A stretch of DNA of 51,076 nucleotides from Clostridia bacterium (GCA_017466445.1 JAFTUC010000030.1:1-51076), one strand, 5' to 3'; shown: positions 41,213 through 50,689, numbered from the stretch's first letter. The notes: generated by a model from the sequence alone, not told the origin. Translations and numbers: made by a program.

Positions 41213-42472
41213 ATGAAATCGACCGAAACGCGCGCGATCACTCTGCGACACAACAGAAAAGCGCCCGACAAAGTATCCGTGATACCCTCAAAATCAGAGC
41301 TTCACCGTCTTCTTATCGCGTCCGCTCTTTCCGATAGCGAGACCGTGATCCTGTGCGGACGTGATATGCTTTCAAAGGACATTGAAGCTACGTCAAAATG
41401 TCTCTCGGAGCTCGGTGCGAAAATAAGCTTTGAAGGTGAGCTGATACGGGTGACCCCGATATCCGATCTGCCAAAGGAGTGCCTGCTCGACTGCTATGAG
41501 AGCGGTTCCACCCTGAGATTCATGCTCCCCGTTGTCGCCGCGCTCGGTGTAAATGCGACGTTCACGGGAAGGGGCAGGCTTCCTGAGCGTCCTCTCGATG
41601 ATCTCCTGTGCGTTATGAAGGAGCACGGGATATCGTTTTCCTCGGAAAAGCTTCCTCTCACCGTTTCGGGAAAGCTCTCTCCCGGGCTCTTTTCGATATC
41701 GGGAGGAGTGAGCTCGCAGTATATAACAGGGCTTCTGTTTGCTCTTTCCCTTTTAAGCGGCGACTCGACTGTGTCGCTCACATCTCCGCTCGAATCGGCA
41801 GGCTACGTAAAAATAACCCTCGACGTGCTTAAAAGCTTCGGCGTTTGCGTGTCGGAAGGCTCCGAGGGCTCCTACTCGGTAAGCGGAGGCGCACGCTTTA
41901 CATCCCCGCGCGAGATACGTGCATCGGGCGACTGGTCCAACGCCTCCTATTTCCTTGCGTCGGGCGCCCTGTTTGCTCCGATACGCGTATCCAATCTCGA
42001 CCTTCTATCATCGCAGGGAGATATGAAAATACTCGATATCCTTGCAGATTTCGGTGCGGACATAGAGATAAACGAGGGCGACGTGACCGTTTCTCCAAAC
42101 ATAAGAAGACCTCTTACGGTCGATCTTCAGCAGATCCCCGATCTGCTTCCCACTCTTGCCGCCCTTGCGGTGTTTGCCGACGGAGAAAGCGTATTCACGG
42201 GCGGAAAACGTCTCCGAATAAAGGAGAGCGACCGCATAAGCTCGGTCGCAAATATGATAAACTCGCTCGGCGGTGAGGCTCTCGAGCTTCCCGAGGGTCT
42301 TATCGTAAGAGGAAAGCGTCCGATCGGTGGCGTGATCGATTCGGCAAACGATCACAGAATAGCGATGGCGAGTGCGCTCATATCTCTTGGATGCGAGAGC
42401 GACGTCACCCTGACCGGAGCAGACGCCGTAAGCAAATCCTATCCAACGTTTTTTGAGGAATTTGGTATTTAA
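41213..42472 (+). CDS. aroA: 3-phosphoshikimate 1-carboxyvinyltransferase (EPSP synthase)
   Basis: 419 residues. Joins phosphoenolpyruvate to shikimate 3-phosphate. Motifs: IPSKSELHRLLIASAL (Lys-Ser near residue 25), ESGSTLRFMLPVVAALG, TGRGRLPERPLDDL, SSQYITGLLFALSLL, SGDWSNASYFLA, IPDLLPTLAALA, KRLRIKESDRISS, NDHRIAMASA. The SGSTLRF form with Leu, in place of the Ala-containing SGTAMR/NAGTAMRP of plants and E. coli, points to a class II-like or divergent Gram-positive enzyme. Last gene of the operon, 27 bases after tyrA. Confidence 0.93.
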   Translation: MKSTETRAITLRHNRKAPDKVSVIPSKSELHRLLIASALSDSETVILCGRDMLSKDIEATSKCLSELGAKISFEGELIRVTPISDLPKECLLDCYESGSTLRFMLPVVAALGVNATFTGRGRLPERPLDDLLCVMKEHGISFSSEKLPLTVSGKLSPGLFSISGGVSSQYITGLLFALSLLSGDSTVSLTSPLESAGYVKITLDVLKSFGVCVSEGSEGSYSVSGGARFTSPREIRASGDWSNASYFLASGALFAPIRVSNLDLLSSQGDMKILDILADFGADIEINEGDVTVSPNIRRPLTVDLQQIPDLLPTLAALAVFADGESVFTGGKRLRIKESDRISSVANMINSLGGEALELPEGLIVRGKRPIGGVIDSANDHRIAMASALISLGCESDVTLTGADAVSKSYPTFFEEFGI

Positions 42473-42482
42473 AAAATGATGA

Positions 42483-42514
42483 TCCCCGAGAAGTCAACTT
42501 CTCGGGGAATTTTT
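42483..42514. terminator. Terminator of the aro operon
   Basis: TCCCCGAGAAGT-CAA-CTTCTCGGGGA followed by ATTTTTA; also usable from the convergent gene. Confidence 0.85.
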
Positions 42515-43478
42515 ATCCGTTTGCGGATATATTCGGTGCCCTACCTCCCGAAAGCGTCACCGATCCGGGTGAAAGGACGTCTCTGTCGGCAACGTGACAG
42601 TTTTCTCCGACAACAGATCCGCTCGGCACGCCCGCGTCCCGTCCGATATGCGCTCCGCTGCATATCAGAGCACCGCTCACGCAGGCACCGGCCTCGATGG
42701 TCACGCCATCGAATATCACGCTACCCTTCACCTGCGCGCTCGGGGATATACTGCAGTTCTTTCCGATTATATTCGACCCGTGAGAATATCTCATATTACA
42801 GTCGAGATAGGAGGAAAGTGTACCCATATCGCACCAATAATCGCCCGTTTCCCACGCGCTTATTACAAAATCCTTCAAAAGACGCGGAAAAACATCGAGC
42901 GAAAAATCTATCTTTTCGTTTTCGGGCAGAGAATCTATTATCCCGCGCGATATCACGTATATTCCGATATTTGCAAGATCGGAGTCGCATTCTCCCTTTT
43001 TCGGCTTCTCGCAAAAGCGAGTCACCCTTCCGCTACTGTCGGTCACGAGCACACCGAAGGATGAGGTGTCCTCGATCCTTTTACAGGCTATAGTGACGTC
43101 AGAGCGATTTTTATAGTGCGACTCTATCATTTTCGACAGATCGCCTTCGAAGACCGCGTCTCCGCTGATAACGAGCAGGTCGCCGTCAAGATATTTGGAG
43201 GCGTTCTTTACGCCCCCCGCCGTTCCGAGCGGTGTTTCTTCGTAAGCGTAGACGATATCGACGTCGTAGACCGAGCTTCCGACCCTCTTTTCAAGCTCGG
43301 AAGCGAGATATCCGACCGAGATCGCCGCCTTTTTGATCCCGTACCGACTTATCTCGGCGAGTATTTTTATTATATTCGGTATATTATTGACCGGAAGAAG
43401 GGGCTTCGGGGTGCTTTCTGTCAGCGGATAGAGCCGACTTCCCCTTCCCCCTGCCATTATGACCGCACTTAATTTCAT
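42513..43478 (-). CDS. Sugar-1-phosphate nucleotidyltransferase with left-handed beta-helix tail
   Basis: 321 residues. Nucleotide-binding signature AVIMAGGRGSRLYPLTESTPKPLLPV (written in parts: AGGRGSRLYP, TPKPLLPV), YEETPLGTAGGVKNA, VISGDAVFEGDL, and a C-terminal run of hexapeptide-like turns (IGKNCSISPSAQVKGSVIFD, IGRDAGVPSGSVVGENCHV). Similar to GDP-mannose or glucose-1-phosphate pyrophosphorylases used in cell-surface sugar synthesis; the exact nucleotide and sugar are not decided by the sequence. Start ATG at 43478 selected for AAAGGAAAA; the frame opens earlier at 43520 without a good site. Ends on the aro terminator, convergent to aroA. Confidence 0.8.
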   Translation of the reverse strand: MKLSAVIMAGGRGSRLYPLTESTPKPLLPVNNIPNIIKILAEISRYGIKKAAISVGYLASELEKRVGSSVYDVDIVYAYEETPLGTAGGVKNASKYLDGDLLVISGDAVFEGDLSKMIESHYKNRSDVTIACKRIEDTSSFGVLVTDSSGRVTRFCEKPKKGECDSDLANIGIYVISRGIIDSLPENEKIDFSLDVFPRLLKDFVISAWETGDYWCDMGTLSSYLDCNMRYSHGSNIIGKNCSISPSAQVKGSVIFDGVTIEAGACVSGALICSGAHIGRDAGVPSGSVVGENCHVADRDVLSPGSVTLSGGRAPNISANG

Positions 43479-43560
43479 TTTAGGGTTTTCCTTTCGATTT
43501 GTCTTTTCAATAATTTTCACATCCGTTTTTAGTTTTCCTCAAGGCTTTGCTATTATCCTC

Positions 43561-43589
43561 TTGAAAAAAGAAAATTTTGATGCTATAAT
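43561..43589 (+). promoter_or_regulatory. Promoter of rnhA
   Basis: TTGAAA, 17-base spacer ending TGC, TATAAT, about 40 bases before the ATG. Confidence 0.75.
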
Positions 43590-43629
43590 TGATAAAAAGA
43601 GATAAAAAAACGAAAGAGACCGTAATTTT

Positions 43630-44067
43630 ATGAAAAAAATAGAGATATACACAGACGGCGCCTGCAGAGGAAATCCCGGACCGGGCGGTTGGGGAGCTAT
43701 ACTCGTTTACCAAAATCGCGAAAAGGTAATGTCGGGCGGCGAAAAAAATACCACCAACAACAGAATGGAGCTTCTCGGTGCGATATCCGCCTTTGAGGCG
43801 CTGAAGGAGCCCTGCGAGGTGACCTTCTGCTCGGATTCAAAATACGTCATCGATGGCCTCTCAAAGGGATGGGCGGCATCCTGGAAGAAAAAAGGCTGGA
43901 AAAAATCGGACGGCAAGGCGGCTCTCAATCCCGAGCTTTGGGACAGACTTCTTCACGCTATCGAGGGTCACAGTATAAATTACGTCTGGGTCAAGGGTCA
44001 CGTCGGTCACGAGTACAACGAGCGCTGCGACGCTCTTGCCACAGCAGAGGCGGACAAGCTCAAATAA
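43630..44067 (+). CDS. rnhA: Ribonuclease HI
   Basis: 145 residues, close to the 155 of E. coli. Cuts RNA in RNA-DNA hybrids. Catalytic acids are visible: Asp9 in YTDGACRGNPGPGGWG, Glu47 in NNRMELLGA, Asp69 in FCSDSKYV, and the last Asp in NERCDALAT; the KGHVGHEYNE loop carries the active-site His. The basic loop WKKKGWKKSDGK (the handle region) is present, which gives good substrate binding. Own promoter. Confidence 0.94.
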   Translation: MKKIEIYTDGACRGNPGPGGWGAILVYQNREKVMSGGEKNTTNNRMELLGAISAFEALKEPCEVTFCSDSKYVIDGLSKGWAASWKKKGWKKSDGKAALNPELWDRLLHAIEGHSINYVWVKGHVGHEYNERCDALATAEADKLK

Positions 44068-44208
44068 AATCGTTTATTCACGAAATATATATTGATTTAC
44101 GCCTTTTTATGTGATATCATTAAAAAAAACGATATTTTTTAAAAAAACACTTATAATCTCTCCCCAAGCGGGCGTATAATCTAAAAAAGCAAAACGGAGG
44201 AAACAAAA

Positions 44209-45285
44209 ATGCCGGAAAACAGAAGGATCCACAAGCACCCGTTAGGCGGTATCGTACTTGCCTCTATAGTACTCTTACTGATCGCCGCTATATCACTCAC
44301 GATAACGCTCACAGCGCTCTCCAAGGGCAAGGACGATTCCCAAAAGGATGACAATGTCGAGGACAGCAGCGATGACAAGAGCTCTTCAAGCGACGACAAG
44401 AACAGTTCGGGCAACAGCAGCGGAAACCAGAACCAAAATCAGAATCAGAATCAGAACCAAAGCGGCAACGTGAAGATAGAAAAGATCGAACTCGAAAGCT
44501 CGCAAAGCGGCTTCGGGCCCCTTCTCCAGCTCGATGATCAGCATCTTTACAAGATGCCTGTCGAAAAGCTCATATCAAGATCGGCTATGTCGGGACTGAC
44601 CGCAGGTCAGCTTCTTCGCGATTACAATTTCGTATCTCTCTTTAACGGTCACAACGGAAATTTCATCCTCAAGGACCGAAATCTTTTCCTTGACAAGGAG
44701 GTCTCGGATGCGCTCTACGCTATGATGGACGCTTACGTAAACGAGATCGGACACAAGGACATATATCTCAGAAATGCGTACTATTACGACAAGACCGAGG
44801 ATGACAATAACACACCCGACGTGAACGAGGCACTTCTCAATCCCCATGCGCTCGGAACGGCTATCGATATTCAGATCCAAACCTCCGGCGGCGGTCAGCT
44901 TCCTCTTAAGAACAGCTTCGCGGGATATCCGAGAGCCGAATATTACGATTGGTTTATCGACAACTGCCACAAATTCGGATTTATACACGCGGGCGACACG
45001 ACAAATTACTCCTCATTCAGATATATAGGCGTACCTCATTCGACCTATATCTACGAGAAAAATCTGACCTTCGACAAATATCTCTCCGAAATAAGGGGGT
45101 TTGATTACAACAACAAAAAGCCCATCACAGTAAACGGCACGAGCTGGTGGGTATATTACGTCAAGGCGGATGAGGCAGAGACGACTCTTGTTCCCGTTAT
45201 CGGAACGAAATATTCTATTTCAGGCGACAACGCGGGCGGATTTATCGTGACCGTGGATCAGTCGGGAATAAACGCATCAAAGTAA
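44209..45285 (+). CDS. D-alanyl-D-alanine carboxypeptidase, VanY/M15B family
   Basis: 358 residues. One N-terminal membrane helix (GGIVLASIVLLLIAAISLTI), an acidic/Ser linker with an NQNQNQNQ run, and an extracytoplasmic peptidase domain (about 130-300). Zinc ligands expected in NPHALGTAIDIQ and near IGVPHSTYI; YYDWFIDNCHKFGFI and TNYSSFRYIG match VanY-type proteins. It would trim the terminal D-Ala of peptidoglycan stem peptides; the usual SxHxxGxAxD motif appears as NPHALGTAID, with Ser replaced by Asn. No van genes nearby, so a housekeeping wall enzyme. Good ribosome binding site GGAGG. Confidence 0.82.
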   Translation: MPENRRIHKHPLGGIVLASIVLLLIAAISLTITLTALSKGKDDSQKDDNVEDSSDDKSSSSDDKNSSGNSSGNQNQNQNQNQNQSGNVKIEKIELESSQSGFGPLLQLDDQHLYKMPVEKLISRSAMSGLTAGQLLRDYNFVSLFNGHNGNFILKDRNLFLDKEVSDALYAMMDAYVNEIGHKDIYLRNAYYYDKTEDDNNTPDVNEALLNPHALGTAIDIQIQTSGGGQLPLKNSFAGYPRAEYYDWFIDNCHKFGFIHAGDTTNYSSFRYIGVPHSTYIYEKNLTFDKYLSEIRGFDYNNKKPITVNGTSWWVYYVKADEAETTLVPVIGTKYSISGDNAGGFIVTVDQSGINASK

Positions 45286-45289
45286 AATA

Positions 45290-45326
45290 AAAATTGCAGA
45301 GCTTGAAGCTCTGCAATTTTATTTTT
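45290..45326. terminator. Terminator between convergent genes
   Basis: AAAATTGCAGAGCTT-GA-AGCTCTGCAATTTT followed by ATTTTTA. Confidence 0.85.
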
Positions 45327-46617
45327 ACCAGTTATCTCTCGTTTTATCCTCGGGAATTACCTCGTTTATAGATCTTATCGCACATTCTATCATATCGTCG
45401 GTCGGCTCCTTGGTAGTTATGTGCTGGAGCCATACACCGGGTGCCGAGATTATTCTCGTTACTATATTATCATGACGTCCCGCAAACTTTATGAGCTCAT
45501 ATCCGATTCCCACGATAACGGGAACGAGCAGGATCCTTACGAGCGTACGAAGGAAGATGTTGTCGATGTGGATAAGTCCGCCGAGTACTATTCCGACGAG
45601 CACGACAAGGGTTATAAAGGATGTGCCGCATCTCGGATGGAATCTCTTCTGCTTTCTTACGTTCTCTACGTTAAGCTCGAGTCCCGCCTCATAGCAAAAG
45701 ATCGTCTTATGCTCCGCTCCGTGATACATAAAGGTACGGCGGATATCCTTCATAAAGGATACTGCCCACATATAAAGAACGAGCAGAGCGAGCTTTATAA
45801 CGCCTGTAAATGCGCTTCTTCCAAGATATCCCCAAGCACCCGCATCCTCGGAAAGCTCGCCGAAAATGAGGTTATATATAAATTCGGGAAGAAAGACGAA
45901 AAGTCCGACAACAAGGATGAGCGCAAGGCAGACGCTTATGACCATTATTATTCCCATTTCGCCGCTCGAACTCTTATCCTTTTTCTTGCTCTTATCCTTG
46001 CTTTCTTCGGTTTTTTCGGTGTTTTCGGTGTTTTCGACCTTTTGCTCAGCTGTTTCCTCAGTTACCTCCTCGATGCTCTCGGAAGCCGTCTGCTCCGCTG
46101 CCTCTGACAGATCCGCAGCGTCAGCCTCAACTGTTGCCTCGGTCTCCTCGTCAGCCTTAGCCTCCGCTTCTGCTGCCGCTTCCGCCTCAGCCTTTGCCTT
46201 AGCCTCCGCTTCTGCTGCCGCTTCCGCCTCAGCCTTTGCCTTAGCCTCCGCTTCCTTGCGCGCATTTTCCTCGGCAAGAAGCTCCTTAAACGGTCTGCCC
46301 TCAGCCTTTGCTCTCTTCTTAAGAGCCTTCATTTCGGCCTCCTGACGCTCGAGCTCCTCGATATCCATAGCTATCTCAGCCGACTCGGAAAGGCATTTAT
46401 ATCCGGTAGTAAATGACGAGATCATATTGAATATCCCCCTAATAAATGGGGTTTTATGCCAGACCGACGAGGTCTTTTCGGTATCCCATTTTTTCAAAAC
46501 GATCTCGCCCTTCGGATCGCGAACCGCCATAGCGGTCTTTTCGGGACCTCTCATCATTATTCCCTCGATCAGCGCCTGACCGCCTATCGAGGTCTTTTTT
46601 GTACATTTATCTGCCAT
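45325..46617 (-). CDS. DUF1385 membrane protein with low-complexity insertion
   Basis: 430 residues against about 300 in usual DUF1385 proteins. N-terminal signature SIGGQALIEGIMMRGPEKTAMAVR and the later FMYHGAEHKTIFCYEAGLELN, RFHPRCGTSF and GRHDNIVTRIISAPGVWLQHIT are the family blocks, with several membrane helices (MVISVCLALILVVGLFVFLP, VVLVGIVLGGLIH). Between the first block and the first helix lies a roughly 150-residue insertion rich in Ala, Glu, Lys, with 14-residue repeats and KDKSKKKDKSS. Function of the family is not established. Start ATG 46617; the downstream (3') end meets a terminator. Confidence 0.85.
   Translation of the reverse strand: MADKCTKKTSIGGQALIEGIMMRGPEKTAMAVRDPKGEIVLKKWDTEKTSSVWHKTPFIRGIFNMISSFTTGYKCLSESAEIAMDIEELERQEAEMKALKKRAKAEGRPFKELLAEENARKEAEAKAKAEAEAAAEAEAKAKAEAEAAAEAEAKADEETEATVEADAADLSEAAEQTASESIEEVTEETAEQKVENTENTEKTEESKDKSKKKDKSSSGEMGIIMVISVCLALILVVGLFVFLPEFIYNLIFGELSEDAGAWGYLGRSAFTGVIKLALLVLYMWAVSFMKDIRRTFMYHGAEHKTIFCYEAGLELNVENVRKQKRFHPRCGTSFITLVVLVGIVLGGLIHIDNIFLRTLVRILLVPVIVGIGYELIKFAGRHDNIVTRIISAPGVWLQHITTKEPTDDMIECAIRSINEVIPEDKTRDNW
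46154..46255. repeat. 42-bp coding tandem repeat inside the DUF1385 gene
   Basis: GCCTTAGCCTCCGCTTCTGC begins at 46154 and 46196 with a partial third copy at 46238; the two full units are identical. It encodes KAKAEAEAAAEAEA repeated, an Ala/Glu helix likely to vary in copy number. Confidence 0.85.
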
Positions 46618-46707
46618 TTTTATACTCCGTTAGGTAAAAAAAGTTTATTTAAGTGTATATTATATTTATTAACACAGAGTGAACTTACTTGTGTTTTTAT
46701 GTAATTT

Positions 46708-47703
46708 TTACTCTTCGCTTTTATTTTTCACTTTTATATCTGCAAGCGGATTTGCGCTCATAGCCTCCTCCATTTGCGTATTGCTGATATGCGTATATAT
46801 CTGCGTGGTGTTCAGCTGCTCGTGTCCGAGTATATCCTTAAGCACGCGGATATCCACCTGCCCGCTCTGATACATCAAAGTAGCCGCGGTATGGCGAAGC
46901 TTATGCACGGAAAAGTGGCGGTATTCAAGCCCTGCGAGCTTAAGATATTTTCCGATCATCCACTGCACAGTCTTTATCGAGATACGCGTTCCGAGCCGAC
47001 TTAAAAACAGCGCATTCTTGTCCTTTATCTCATAGCTGTCGCGCACTCTCATATAGTCGCGAAGTGCGCTCTTGCATGCCCCGTTAAGATAAACGACCCT
47101 ATTCTTGCTTCCCTTTCCCGTGACCTTAAGAGAGCGCATATCGGGATCGATGTCGTAAAGGCTTATTCCTACGAGCTCGGAAAGACGCATTCCGCAGTTC
47201 AGAAAAAGAGTCGCTATCGCAAAATCACGCTCTCTGAATTTCGAAGACGTATCGTTTTGTATCGCGCTGAGAAGCTCAACACACTCTTCGACCGTCAGAT
47301 ATTTCGGAAGCGGACGCTTCACGCTCGGGGAATCGATATCCTTTGCGGGATTTTCGTCAAGAAAGCGCTTGCTTACCGTATAATATTTAAAAAAGCTGCG
47401 TATTGCGGAAAGCTTTCGCGCTGTGACCGATGCCTTATTTCCACGCCTTCTCGCGGCGTGCATAAGAAAGCTCATTATCATATCCGAGGTTATTCCTCTT
47501 AAAAATTCAATATCAATATCGGATATGTCGGTCTCATCTATCCCCTCAAGATCGCCGTCCGAGACTCCGTTTTGCATCGCCTTTACGTATTTCAGAAAAA
47601 GCGTGAGGTCGATCTCGTACTGCTCGACCGTCTTCGGAGAGCGGTTCTGTATGAGCTGCTTATATGCGGAAAACTGCGTTATTACGTTCGGAACGTTTGA
47701 CAT
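46708..47703 (-). CDS. Tyrosine recombinase, XerC/XerD-like
   Basis: 331 residues. N-terminal SAM-like domain (QLIQNRSPKTVEQYEIDLTL), catalytic domain with Arg in LNCGMRLSELVGI, Lys in KVTGKGSKNRVVYL, His and Arg in SVHKLRHTAATL, His in LGHEQLNTTQIYTH with the nucleophile Tyr. Longer than standard XerC/D (about 300) because of an acidic insertion (QNGVSDGDLEGIDETDISDI). Lacks an arm-binding domain, unlike the integrase at 15354. Could be a chromosome-dimer resolvase or an accessory recombinase; I see no dif-like site here. Confidence 0.85.
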   Translation of the reverse strand: MSNVPNVITQFSAYKQLIQNRSPKTVEQYEIDLTLFLKYVKAMQNGVSDGDLEGIDETDISDIDIEFLRGITSDMIMSFLMHAARRRGNKASVTARKLSAIRSFFKYYTVSKRFLDENPAKDIDSPSVKRPLPKYLTVEECVELLSAIQNDTSSKFRERDFAIATLFLNCGMRLSELVGISLYDIDPDMRSLKVTGKGSKNRVVYLNGACKSALRDYMRVRDSYEIKDKNALFLSRLGTRISIKTVQWMIGKYLKLAGLEYRHFSVHKLRHTAATLMYQSGQVDIRVLKDILGHEQLNTTQIYTHISNTQMEEAMSANPLADIKVKNKSEE

Positions 47704-47818
47704 TTAATGCTTTTCCTCCGTATAAATGATACTCTTTTAATAATATTTATTATATAGTTGTTTCTTTGTTCACAATTGTATATTAAAATTATTGTAGTTT
47801 GAAAATCAGGAGAATTTT

Positions 47819-48403
47819 ATGGATCTTTACAGAAAACAGGGCTATCAGATAGTTCGTCTTTGTCTTTATCAGTTCGGAATGACTCTGTTCGGACTTGTCG
47901 TCGCAATGGCGACCAGATCGCCCAAGGCACTCTTCATAGCATGCGGAATCTTCTCCGCACTCTTCTATCTTTATCTTATTTATTCCCTCGTTTACGAGCT
48001 CGGTCAGAAGGACGGACTCAGGATCGAGGCAGGACGCAGGACCTACAAGCCACTGACCGGATTTTGGCTCGCTCTTGCGGCAAACTCGCTGAATATCCTG
48101 CTCGGAATACTTTCCTTTATCGGAAAGACGGTATTTGACGCAAACGGAGCGGCATGGGCCGAAAATCTTTACGGTATCGCAAACGCTGCCGCCAAATTCA
48201 TTCAGGGAATGTATGTTGCACTTCTCACCCTCATAATGGATGCAAGCTACGCAAATCTCCTCACTCCCATTCCCGGAATCATCGTCTGCACCGTAGCGTA
48301 TATTCTCGGAGTAAAATACTGTCACGGAGTAAGACCTCCCAAGGAGGAAAAGAGGGACAGATACTACCCGAACATTTCGGATCCCAGAGAAAAGCGCAAA
48401 TAA
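47819..48403 (+). CDS. Conserved small membrane protein of unknown function
   Basis: 194 residues with about five hydrophobic helices (YQFGMTLFGLVVAMA, ALFIACGIFSALFYLYLIYS, FWLALAANSLNILLGILSFI, IQGMYVALLTLIM, IPGIIVCTVAYILGV) and a basic soluble tail (RPPKEEKRDRYYPNISDPRE). I do not recognise a family with function; similar proteins occur in Clostridia. TCAGGAG ribosome binding site 8 bases before the ATG. Upstream of cwlD in the same direction, with 88 bases between them; co-transcription is possible. Confidence 0.7.
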   Translation: MDLYRKQGYQIVRLCLYQFGMTLFGLVVAMATRSPKALFIACGIFSALFYLYLIYSLVYELGQKDGLRIEAGRRTYKPLTGFWLALAANSLNILLGILSFIGKTVFDANGAAWAENLYGIANAAAKFIQGMYVALLTLIMDASYANLLTPIPGIIVCTVAYILGVKYCHGVRPPKEEKRDRYYPNISDPREKRK

Positions 48404-48491
48404 ACGGGATAAGATAAAAACATTTTCTAATTTCACCCGCATCGGCATATATATGTAAAAAAGCATCTATGTCCGGGCGGGTGATCTTATA

Positions 48492-49286
48492 ATGAACCAC
48501 AAAAAGCAAAAAAATCGCATAAAAAGGCTCTTTTCCCGTTTTTACGAGGTAAGAAGCGGAGTTTCGTTTGTTGCCTGCACGGCAATGATACTTGTCTGCT
48601 CTGTCCTCATAAGCGGATTTTCCGAAAGAAGCACACAGGATATTTTAACAGAAAACGCTCTCAATGTCAATAGCTTTACAGGGAGCGACTCTCTTAATAT
48701 CATAATCGATCCCGGTCACGGCGGCGCTGACGGCGGCGCTACCGGAGCAAACGGCGTGCTCGAAAAGGATCTCAATCTCGATCTTTCGCTGAAGCTTCGC
48801 GATATGCTCCTCTTTCACGGCTACCGTGCGGTAATGACAAGGGAGGATGACAGTATGCATTTCAGCGAAGGCTCTCCTCTTTCCAAAAAGGTTCAGGACA
48901 CGAAATATCGTGTCGATCTCACGAAAGGCTATGAAAACTGTATTTTTGTGAGTATCCATATGAACAAATTCGTCTCACCGAAATACAGCGGGCTTCAGGT
49001 CTACTATTCGCAAAACGATCCCGAGAGCATCGAGATAGCAAAGCGCATACAGACGCTCACGCGCGAGCTTTTGCAATGCGAGAACGACCGCAAGGTCAAA
49101 AAAGCCGATTCCACTATCTACGTTCTTGACAAGGCGACCGTACCTGCGGTCCTTGTCGAATGCGGATTTTTATCAAACGAAGAGGAGACCGCTCTTCTGT
49201 GCAGCAATGAATACAGAAAGCTGCTGGCGAGCGTGATCTTCGAGGCACTCGACGGCTATATTTCCGAAAAAAGCACGGACAAATGA
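48492..49286 (+). CDS. cwlD: N-acetylmuramoyl-L-alanine amidase, CwlD-like
   Basis: 264 residues. One N-terminal membrane anchor (FVACTAMILVCSVLISGF) and an Amidase_3 domain: zinc ligands His in IIDPGHGGADGGATG, Glu in LEKDLNLDLSLKL, His in VSIHMNKF, with the catalytic Glu in VLVECGFLSN. Size and architecture resemble CwlD, the muramic-delta-lactam amidase of the spore cortex, so a sporulating or formerly sporulating ancestor is suggested; other membrane-bound Amidase_3 enzymes are similar. No signal of a partner gerD/pdaA. It overlaps or nearly touches radA. Confidence 0.8.
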   Translation: MNHKKQKNRIKRLFSRFYEVRSGVSFVACTAMILVCSVLISGFSERSTQDILTENALNVNSFTGSDSLNIIIDPGHGGADGGATGANGVLEKDLNLDLSLKLRDMLLFHGYRAVMTREDDSMHFSEGSPLSKKVQDTKYRVDLTKGYENCIFVSIHMNKFVSPKYSGLQVYYSQNDPESIEIAKRIQTLTRELLQCENDRKVKKADSTIYVLDKATVPAVLVECGFLSNEEETALLCSNEYRKLLASVIFEALDGYISEKSTDK

Positions 49287-49306
49287 CAAAAAAAGGACTT
49301 AAGCAT

Positions 49307-50689
49307 ATGAAACAGACAAAATCTTATTACGAATGCTCAAGCTGCGAGTACAGAAGCGCAAAATGGATGGGAAGATGTCCCTCCTGCGGGGAATGGAACA
49401 CTCTTGAGGAAAAGGTGATCCAAAGCGAGAGCACGCAGAGTGCGCGCCGCGCGGGAACGATCGTAAACAGCGAAAACAGAGCGGTAAAATTCACCGAGCT
49501 TGAGCTTCCCGAATATATGAGAACGCTTACCGGAATGAAGGAGCTTGACAGAGTCCTCGGCGGCGGAATAGTCGACGGCTCCGCCGTCCTGATCGCGGGC
49601 GAGCCCGGAATCGGAAAATCCACCCTGCTTATGCAGATCTGCGAGGTACTGTCGAGATCGCGCAAGGTGCTCTACGTTTCGGGCGAGGAATCATCCGGAC
49701 AGATAAAATACCGTGCAAAGCGGCTCGGTGTCTCGGGCGATATGCTCTATCTTATGACCGAGACCTCTCTTGAGCGTGTGCTCGCGCAGTGCGACGAGCT
49801 TTCGCCCGATTTCGTTATCGTTGACTCGATACAGACCCTTTATTCGGATGCTGTAAGCGCGTCGGCGGGAAGTCTCACCCAGGTCAAGGAATGCGCCGCG
49901 CGCTTTATCGCTATGGCGAAGGGCAAGGGGATCGCCGTTCTGATGGTCGGTCACGTGAATAAGGAAGGAAGCATAGCCGGTCCCAAGGTGCTTGAGCATA
50001 TGGTCGACGCAGTTCTCTCGTTTGAGGGCGACAGACAGCAGCTGTTCAGGGTTATAAGGGCATCGAAGAATCGCTACGGATCGACGAACGAGATAGGCGT
50101 CTTCGAGATGACCGGTGAGGGACTCAGAGAGGTCGAGAATCCGTCCGAGATGCTTCTTGCGGGACGCCCGAAGAGTATTTCGGGAAACTGTGCCGTCTGC
50201 GTCGTCGAGGGAAGCAGACCGATGATAACCGAGATCCAGGCGCTCACCTCAAGCAGCTTTCTCTCGTCTCCGAGAAGGACCTCAAACGGTATAGATTATA
50301 ACAGGATGTACCTCATTCTTGCTGTACTTGAGAAACGTCTGGGGCTTAGATTTTCGTCCTGCGACGCATATCTGAACGTTATCGGAGGACTCCGTCTGGA
50401 CGAGCCTGCCGCCGATATGGCAATAGCGCTCGCCCTGCTCTCAAGTATAAAGGACATTCCGGTTCCCGACGAGCTTATCGCCTTCGGAGAGATCGGTCTT
50501 GCGGGAGAATGCCGCTCTGTATCGGCACCCGAGATAAGGATCAACGAGGCGGTACGTCTCGGATTTACCAAGATAATGCTCCCGAAAAAGGATCTCAGCC
50601 GATTCAACGGTGCGACTCTTCCAAGCGAGATCGAGCTTATCGGCGTGGGCGGTATATTCGACGCGCTGAAGATATTCTCAAAGCAGTAA
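49307..50689 (+). CDS. radA: DNA repair protein RadA (Sms)
   Basis: 460 residues. N-terminal zinc finger Cys10, Cys13, Cys24, Cys27 (YYECSSCEYRSAKWMGRCPS), RecA-like core with Walker A GEPGIGKST (residues 98-105), VDSIQTLYS, and the RadA-specific KNRYGSTNEIGVF motif; a Lon-like C-terminal domain follows (LNVIGGLRLDEPAADMAIAL). It promotes branch migration in recombinational repair. The frame opens at 49283 with an ATGA overlap with cwlD, but the ATG at 49307 has AAAGGACTT in good position and starts like known RadA. Last gene of the window. Confidence 0.92.
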   Translation: MKQTKSYYECSSCEYRSAKWMGRCPSCGEWNTLEEKVIQSESTQSARRAGTIVNSENRAVKFTELELPEYMRTLTGMKELDRVLGGGIVDGSAVLIAGEPGIGKSTLLMQICEVLSRSRKVLYVSGEESSGQIKYRAKRLGVSGDMLYLMTETSLERVLAQCDELSPDFVIVDSIQTLYSDAVSASAGSLTQVKECAARFIAMAKGKGIAVLMVGHVNKEGSIAGPKVLEHMVDAVLSFEGDRQQLFRVIRASKNRYGSTNEIGVFEMTGEGLREVENPSEMLLAGRPKSISGNCAVCVVEGSRPMITEIQALTSSSFLSSPRRTSNGIDYNRMYLILAVLEKRLGLRFSSCDAYLNVIGGLRLDEPAADMAIALALLSSIKDIPVPDELIAFGEIGLAGECRSVSAPEIRINEAVRLGFTKIMLPKKDLSRFNGATLPSEIELIGVGGIFDALKIFSKQ

